A DNA stretch of 64,000 nucleotides from Actinomadura sp. NAK00032. GTDB lineage: Bacteria > Actinomycetota > Actinomycetes > Streptosporangiales > Streptosporangiaceae. The translations under genes were made by a program, and so were the position numbers. Under the pieces are notes generated by a model, which saw only the letters and a program-made list of their open reading frames with translations, did not search any database and was not told the DNA's origin. Shown here piece by piece: positions 60,433-64,000 of this stretch. The DNA is taken from contig NZ_CP054932.1 of the NCBI RefSeq assembly GCF_013364275.1, positions 8,556,001-8,620,000 on the forward strand, written 5' to 3'. The stretch's first letter is position 1; every line of letters begins with the position of its first letter.

Positions 60433-60989
60433 CGCGACGCCCCCGGGGCCGCCCCGGGCGGCCGGCGCGCGGCCCGCGCCGCCGCCTTCTCCGCCGCGGC
60501 GACCTCCTTGGGCGGCTCCGTCGCCGGGTCGTGCGCCTGCGGCGGCGGGACGGTCCACATCCACTCGCGCAGCCGCTCCTTCTCGTGCGTCAGCTCCGCG
60601 ATGTCGTACTCGGCGTACTCGAACTCCGGCGACCAGAACAGCGCGTCGAACGGGCACACCTCGATGCAGATCCCGCAGTACATGCACAGCGCGAAGTCGA
60701 TCGCGAACCGGTCGAGGACGTTGCGGGTGCGCGGGCGCCCGCCGCCCTCGGCCGGGAGGGTCTCCTTGTGGGAGTCGATGTAGATGCACCAGTCGGGGCA
60801 TTCGCGGGCGCACAGCATGCAGACGGTGCAGTTCTCCTCGAACAGGGCGATGACGCCCCTGCTGCGCGGTGGCAACTCCGGTTGCACTTCGGGGTATTGA
60901 CGCGTTATGGACCGCCGCGTCATCGTCCGCAACGTGACCGCCAGCCCCTTGGCCAGCCCGCCTCCTGGTAGCCGTCCCACGCGCCCCAT
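60429..60989 (-). CDS. nuoI: NADH-quinone oxidoreductase subunit I
   Basis: 186 residues from ATG 60989. Two 4Fe-4S sites: CTVCMLCARECPDWCIYI and CMYCGICIEVCPFDA; N-terminal LAKGLAVTLRTMTRRSITRQ; Ala-rich tail. Carries electrons to quinone inside complex I. No clear ribosome-binding site before the ATG. Unlike normal nuo operons it is separated from nuoH by a gene on the other strand, so it needs its own promoter. Confidence 0.94.
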   Translation of the reverse strand: MGRVGRLPGGGLAKGLAVTLRTMTRRSITRQYPEVQPELPPRSRGVIALFEENCTVCMLCARECPDWCIYIDSHKETLPAEGGGRPRTRNVLDRFAIDFALCMYCGICIEVCPFDALFWSPEFEYAEYDIAELTHEKERLREWMWTVPPPQAHDPATEPPKEVAAAEKAAARAARRPPGAAPGASR

Positions 60990-61091
60990 GATTGCGCACG
61001 ATGGGCCTGGGGGGAACGCGATGGGCGCGGCGTTCGTCCTACCAGGAGTAGGACGCGTGGTACCGGGCGCGCTTACGTGCAGGGAGGCTAT

Positions 61092-61961
61092 GTGAGTCAT
61101 CACGCGGACCGCCCTTACGAGCCCGAGCCCGGTCCGACACCGCGGCCGGCGCACGGGTCGACACCGCGGCCGGCGCACGGGCCGACGCACGGGCCCCCGT
61201 CCTGGCGGTCTCCGTTCCCCGGGACGCCGCCCGCCGGCACGCCGCGTCCGGAGACTCACCGCCGCCCGGCGGCGCCCTTCCCCGGCCCGCCCGTCCCGCC
61301 TCCTCCCCCTCCGCCGCCGCCGATTCAGGCCGCGGACACTTTCCGCAGCGTGGTGTGGGCGGCCGTGCCGTTCATCACACTCGGCTACGGGACGCCCATC
61401 TCGTTCCTCTACGCGGCGATCCGGCGCGGTTCGTGGAAGCTCGGGGCCACCGCCGCCGGGTACGGCGCCGGGACGGCCGCCGTCCTCGCGATGGTCCAGT
61501 CCGGCGACCCGTTCCTCACCGTGTTCGGGTCGTTCGTGGCGGTCCTGCTGTGGCTCGCGGGCAGCGGGCACGCGTTCGCCGTCCGGTCGTCCGTGTTCCC
61601 CCGCGAGACGCCCCGCAACCGGCAGAACGAGCGCGCCATCGAGATCGCCAAGTACCGCCGGACGCTGCGCGAGCAGGCCCGCGCGCTCGCCGCCGAGGAC
61701 CCGGCGCTCGCCCGCGAGCTGCGGATCGGCCGTCCCGACGTGCCCCGCACCTACGACGACGGCGGGCTGGTGGACGTCAACCACGCGCCGCGCGAGATCA
61801 TCGAGGCGCTGCCCGGCATGACGCCCGAGATCGCGGAGCGCATCGTCCGCCACCGCGAGGAGCACGGCGGGTTCGTGTCCGCCGAGGAGATGGCGGTGGA
61901 CGCCGACGTCCCGCCCGACCTCCTCCCCGAGATGGCCGAGTTCACGATCTTCCTGCGCTGA
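61092..61961 (+). CDS. Helix-hairpin-helix (ComEA-like) membrane protein
   Basis: 289 residues from GTG 61092 with AGGGAGG 4 bp upstream. N-terminal Pro-rich segment with PRPAHG repeats and a polyproline run (about 1-80), two or three membrane segments (WAAVPFITLGYGTPISFLYA; AGTAAVLAMVQSGD; VFGSFVAVLLWLAGSGHAF), a helical linker, then a DNA-binding type HhH domain (VDVNHAPREIIEALPGMTPE, ERIVRHREEHGGFVSAEEMA). Its position on the opposite strand between nuoH and nuoI is unusual. Role unknown; DNA or protein binding at the membrane is likely. Confidence 0.85.
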   Translation: MSHHADRPYEPEPGPTPRPAHGSTPRPAHGPTHGPPSWRSPFPGTPPAGTPRPETHRRPAAPFPGPPVPPPPPPPPPIQAADTFRSVVWAAVPFITLGYGTPISFLYAAIRRGSWKLGATAAGYGAGTAAVLAMVQSGDPFLTVFGSFVAVLLWLAGSGHAFAVRSSVFPRETPRNRQNERAIEIAKYRRTLREQARALAAEDPALARELRIGRPDVPRTYDDGGLVDVNHAPREIIEALPGMTPEIAERIVRHREEHGGFVSAEEMAVDADVPPDLLPEMAEFTIFLR

Positions 61962-61977
61962 GCAGCGGAGCCGGGGG

Positions 61978-62934
61978 TCAGGCCAGGGCGACGGCGAGGA
62001 CGCCCGTCAGCGCCAGCTGCGCGAGCGACAGCGGGACGAGCCACGCCCAGGCGAGCTTCTGGAGCTGGTCCTCGCGCATGCGCGGGTAGCTGACCCGCAG
62101 CCAGATGACGCAGAACGCCAGCGCGCCGACCTTGAGCAGCGTCCAGAGCCAGCCCAGCTCGGTGTTCAGGAACGGGCCCTTCCAACCGCCGAGGAACAGC
62201 ACGGTCGTCAGCGCACAGAGCACCACGATCCCGGCGTACTCGGCGAGCAGGAACAGCGCGAACCGCAGCCCGCCGTACTCGGTGTACGGGCCGAAGATGA
62301 TCTCCGAGTCGGCGACCGGCATGTCGAACGGCGGCCGGCGCAGCTCGGCGAGGCCCGCGACGAAGAACACCACGCCGCCGACCGCCTGCCACGGCAGCCA
62401 CCACCAGCGCCACTCCTCCACGACGCCCTGCAGCGACAGCGTGCCCGCCGCCATCGCGACCGACGACGCGGCGAACACCATCGGCAGCTCGTACGACATC
62501 AGCTGTGCGGCGACCCGCATCCCGCCGAGCAGCGAGTACTTGTTCGCCGACGCCCAGCCCGCCATGATCGCGCCGATGACGCCGACGCCCATCACGGCGA
62601 GCGCGAAGAAGATCCCGGGCCCGAGGTCGAGCGCGACCTGCCCGCCGGGCCCGATCGGGACCACCAGCAGCACCAGCAGGTACGGGACGAGCGCGACGCC
62701 CGGCGCCAGCTTGAACACCCACCGGTCGGCGTCGCGCGGGACCACGTCCTCCTTCTGCGCGAACTTCACCCCGTCGGCGACGAGCTGCGCCCAGCCGTGG
62801 AACCCGCCCGCGTACATCGGGCCGAGGCGGCCCTGCATGTGCGCCATCACCTTGTGCTCGGCCTGCCCCACCAGCAGCGGGAGCAGCGCGAACGCCGCCG
62901 CGACGAGGACCAGCTTGACGACGATCTCAAGCAT
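61978..62934 (-). CDS. nuoH: NADH-quinone oxidoreductase subunit H
   Basis: 318 residues from ATG 62934, overlapping nuoC by 8 bp. Eight helices; HKVMAHMQGRLGPMYAGGFH, GWAQLVADGVKFAQKEDVVP, AELRRPPFDMPVADSEII and GLRFALFLLAEYAGIVV are diagnostic (quinone-site loops). Followed by the convergent HhH gene rather than nuoI. Confidence 0.95.
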   Translation of the reverse strand: MLEIVVKLVLVAAAFALLPLLVGQAEHKVMAHMQGRLGPMYAGGFHGWAQLVADGVKFAQKEDVVPRDADRWVFKLAPGVALVPYLLVLLVVPIGPGGQVALDLGPGIFFALAVMGVGVIGAIMAGWASANKYSLLGGMRVAAQLMSYELPMVFAASSVAMAAGTLSLQGVVEEWRWWWLPWQAVGGVVFFVAGLAELRRPPFDMPVADSEIIFGPYTEYGGLRFALFLLAEYAGIVVLCALTTVLFLGGWKGPFLNTELGWLWTLLKVGALAFCVIWLRVSYPRMREDQLQKLAWAWLVPLSLAQLALTGVLAVALA

Positions 62935-63478
62935 CCGGACCCCAGTTCTCCGGGACGCCGGGCGGGCGGACGCGGCGGCGGCTCGGCGCCCCGTGCCCGG
63001 ACTCGCCCGGTTCCTTGGCGCCGGGCCACGGCTTGGCGACGCGGGCCGCAAGGACGAAGTCCTTGCGCAGCGGGTGGCCCTCGAAACCGTCCGGCAGCAG
63101 CAGCGGGGTGAGGTTCGGGTGGCCCTCGAAGAGGATCCCGAACATCTCCGCCGTCTCGCGCTCGTGCCAGGCGGCGCCCCGGTAGACGCCCGTCGCCGTC
63201 GCCAGCACGGGGGCCCGCCTCGGGACGCGCGTCCGGACCAGCAGGTGGTGGCGGCGCTCCAGCGAGTACACGTGGACGACGACGGCGAAACCGTCGTCCA
63301 TCTCGTCGACGCCGGTCAGCCAGTCGAAGAACCCGCAGGACAGGTCGTCGCGGGCGAACGTCAGGGCGGCCGTCCAGTGCTCGGGCGGGACGCCGACGGC
63401 GAGTCCGCCGAACGTCTCCTCGCTGCTGACCTCGTCGCCGAAGCGGGCCGTCCAGGCGTCCGCCAGTTCGGCGCTCAC
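62927..63478 (-). CDS. nuoC: NADH-quinone oxidoreductase subunit C
   Basis: 183 residues from GTG 63478, overlapping the nuoB stop (GTGA). 30-kDa subunit: DDLSCGFFDWLTGVDEMDDG, FAVVVHVYSLERRHHLLVRT, RGAAWHERETAEMFGILFEG, HPNLTPLLLPDGFEGHPLRK. Followed by nuoH, not by nuoD. It is not fused to D. Confidence 0.93.
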   Translation of the reverse strand: MSAELADAWTARFGDEVSSEETFGGLAVGVPPEHWTAALTFARDDLSCGFFDWLTGVDEMDDGFAVVVHVYSLERRHHLLVRTRVPRRAPVLATATGVYRGAAWHERETAEMFGILFEGHPNLTPLLLPDGFEGHPLRKDFVLAARVAKPWPGAKEPGESGHGAPSRRRVRPPGVPENWGPDA

Positions 63479-64000
63479 CGGTCGCGCCCGATCCGGTCGT
63501 CGTGGTCGTCGTCGACCAGCCCCGGGATGATGGACGGGTCGTGGTCGGGCGACCAGCCCCGCTTCCCGCCGCGCGGCGGCGCCGGCCCATCGTCCTTCAC
63601 CGGCTCTTCTGCCTGCACGGGCTCCTCGGCCTGCACGGGCTCCTCGGCCTGAGCGGGTTCGTCCTCGACCGCCGGGACGGGCACGGTGGCCTGGTCGTCC
63701 TCGCCGAGCTGCCGGACGGGCACCGTCTCGTCCGCGGGACCCGCGGGCTCGGGCGCCGCCTCCTCGTCCGACGAAGGCGCTTCCGACGAAGGCGCCTCCG
63801 GAGGCTCAGGCGCAGGCGGCGGCTCTGGGGCAGGCGGAGGTTCGGGCGGGGGCTGGAGAGGACGCCGCAGCACCGTCGCCGACAGCGGGCGCGGTGGGGG
63901 CGGCGGGCTGAGCGGGTCGCCGCCGTCGTAGCGCTCGCCGAGCGACTCGGCCGCGATCTTCTCCTGCAGATGGACGATGCCCTGCAGCAGCGCCTCGGGA
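63475..64000 (-). CDS. nuoB: NADH-quinone oxidoreductase subunit B, 5' part beyond the window
   Basis: C-terminal 174 residues. The first visible residues, PEALLQGIVHLQEKIAAESL, match the end of NuoB (after the conserved CPPR). Normal NuoB ends soon after; here about 150 more residues follow, rich in Pro, Glu and Asp with repeats such as PPPAPEPP and AEEPVQ, ending SIIPGLVDDDHDDRIGRDR. The 4Fe-4S cysteines lie outside the window. The tail is probably disordered and acidic. Confidence 0.88.
   Translation of the reverse strand, partial: PEALLQGIVHLQEKIAAESLGERYDGGDPLSPPPPPRPLSATVLRRPLQPPPEPPPAPEPPPAPEPPEAPSSEAPSSDEEAAPEPAGPADETVPVRQLGEDDQATVPVPAVEDEPAQAEEPVQAEEPVQAEEPVKDDGPAPPRGGKRGWSPDHDPSIIPGLVDDDHDDRIGRDR

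Noticed and set aside
1..64000. CRISPR arrays
   Set aside because: No regularly spaced direct repeats with unique spacers; the repeats present are tandem coding repeats, att sites or hairpins.

Overview
The window is high-GC actinobacterial chromosome. Actinobacterial GTG/ATG starts, stop/start overlaps in nearly every operon and the gene order (rpmG-hadA-hadB ... tRNA-Trp-secE-nusG-rplK-rplA ... rplJ-rplL-mkl-mce) point to a filamentous actinomycete, probably of the Thermomonosporaceae/Actinomadura type. The family assignment is inference. The order matches the mycobacterial rpmG-had-trpT-secE-nusG-rplKA-rplJL-mkl region, expanded by insertions, so rpoB/rpoC should lie beyond the left edge.

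Layout. 1-3.7 kb (minus): an Mce/MlaE-type lipid ABC importer (ATPase, two permeases, first Mce protein, truncated by the edge). 4.2-5.5 kb: rplJ-rplL behind an L10 leader. 5.6-8.5 kb: three secreted or anchored LolA/LppX-like proteins. 8.7-15.5 kb: a hydantoinase/oxoprolinase pair (hyuA-hyuB), divergent from two overlapping TetR genes with clear palindromic operators, then an acyl-CoA synthetase. 15.6-18.6 kb: rplA, rplK, nusG, secE, tRNA-Trp. 18.8-31.6 kb: aminotransferase, a SigE-family ECF sigma factor with a membrane partner, a repeat-rich secreted protein, an adenosine deaminase-like gene, TetR and GntR regulators, murB, hadB-hadA, rpmG, tRNA-Met, tRNA-Thr, an acyl-CoA dehydrogenase and a PP2C-like phosphatase.

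31.7-41.1 kb is accessory DNA. It holds a decayed exonuclease-BRCT-TerD gene, a class F sortase/glycosyltransferase/54-residue membrane peptide cluster, hypothetical genes, and the wreck of an older integrative element (fragments of rep and int with stops and frameshifts).

41.1-52.9 kb is an apparently complete actinomycete integrative and conjugative element (AICE) of the pSAM2 class, inserted in a tRNA-Tyr gene. Flanking copies of the 3' half of the tRNA form attL and attR. It encodes a GntR (KorSA-like) repressor, Pra, an FtsK/SpoIIIE-type DNA translocase, RepSA, Xis and Int in one polarity. Its cargo is an AT-richer membrane protein, a HAD hydrolase, a TPR-type HTH regulator, a zinc-ribbon peptide and a protein with two repeats resembling the RNA polymerase alpha C-terminal domain. 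A 154-bp nested inverted repeat lies just inside attL. The older remnant to the left ends in the same int-hairpin-att arrangement, so two related elements have stacked in one tRNA site.

53-64 kb: YajQ, HtpX and a complex I (nuo) cluster on the minus strand reading B-C-H-I-J-K-L-M-N. No nuoD, E, F or G lies between C and H, and a helix-hairpin-helix gene sits on the opposite strand between nuoH and nuoI.
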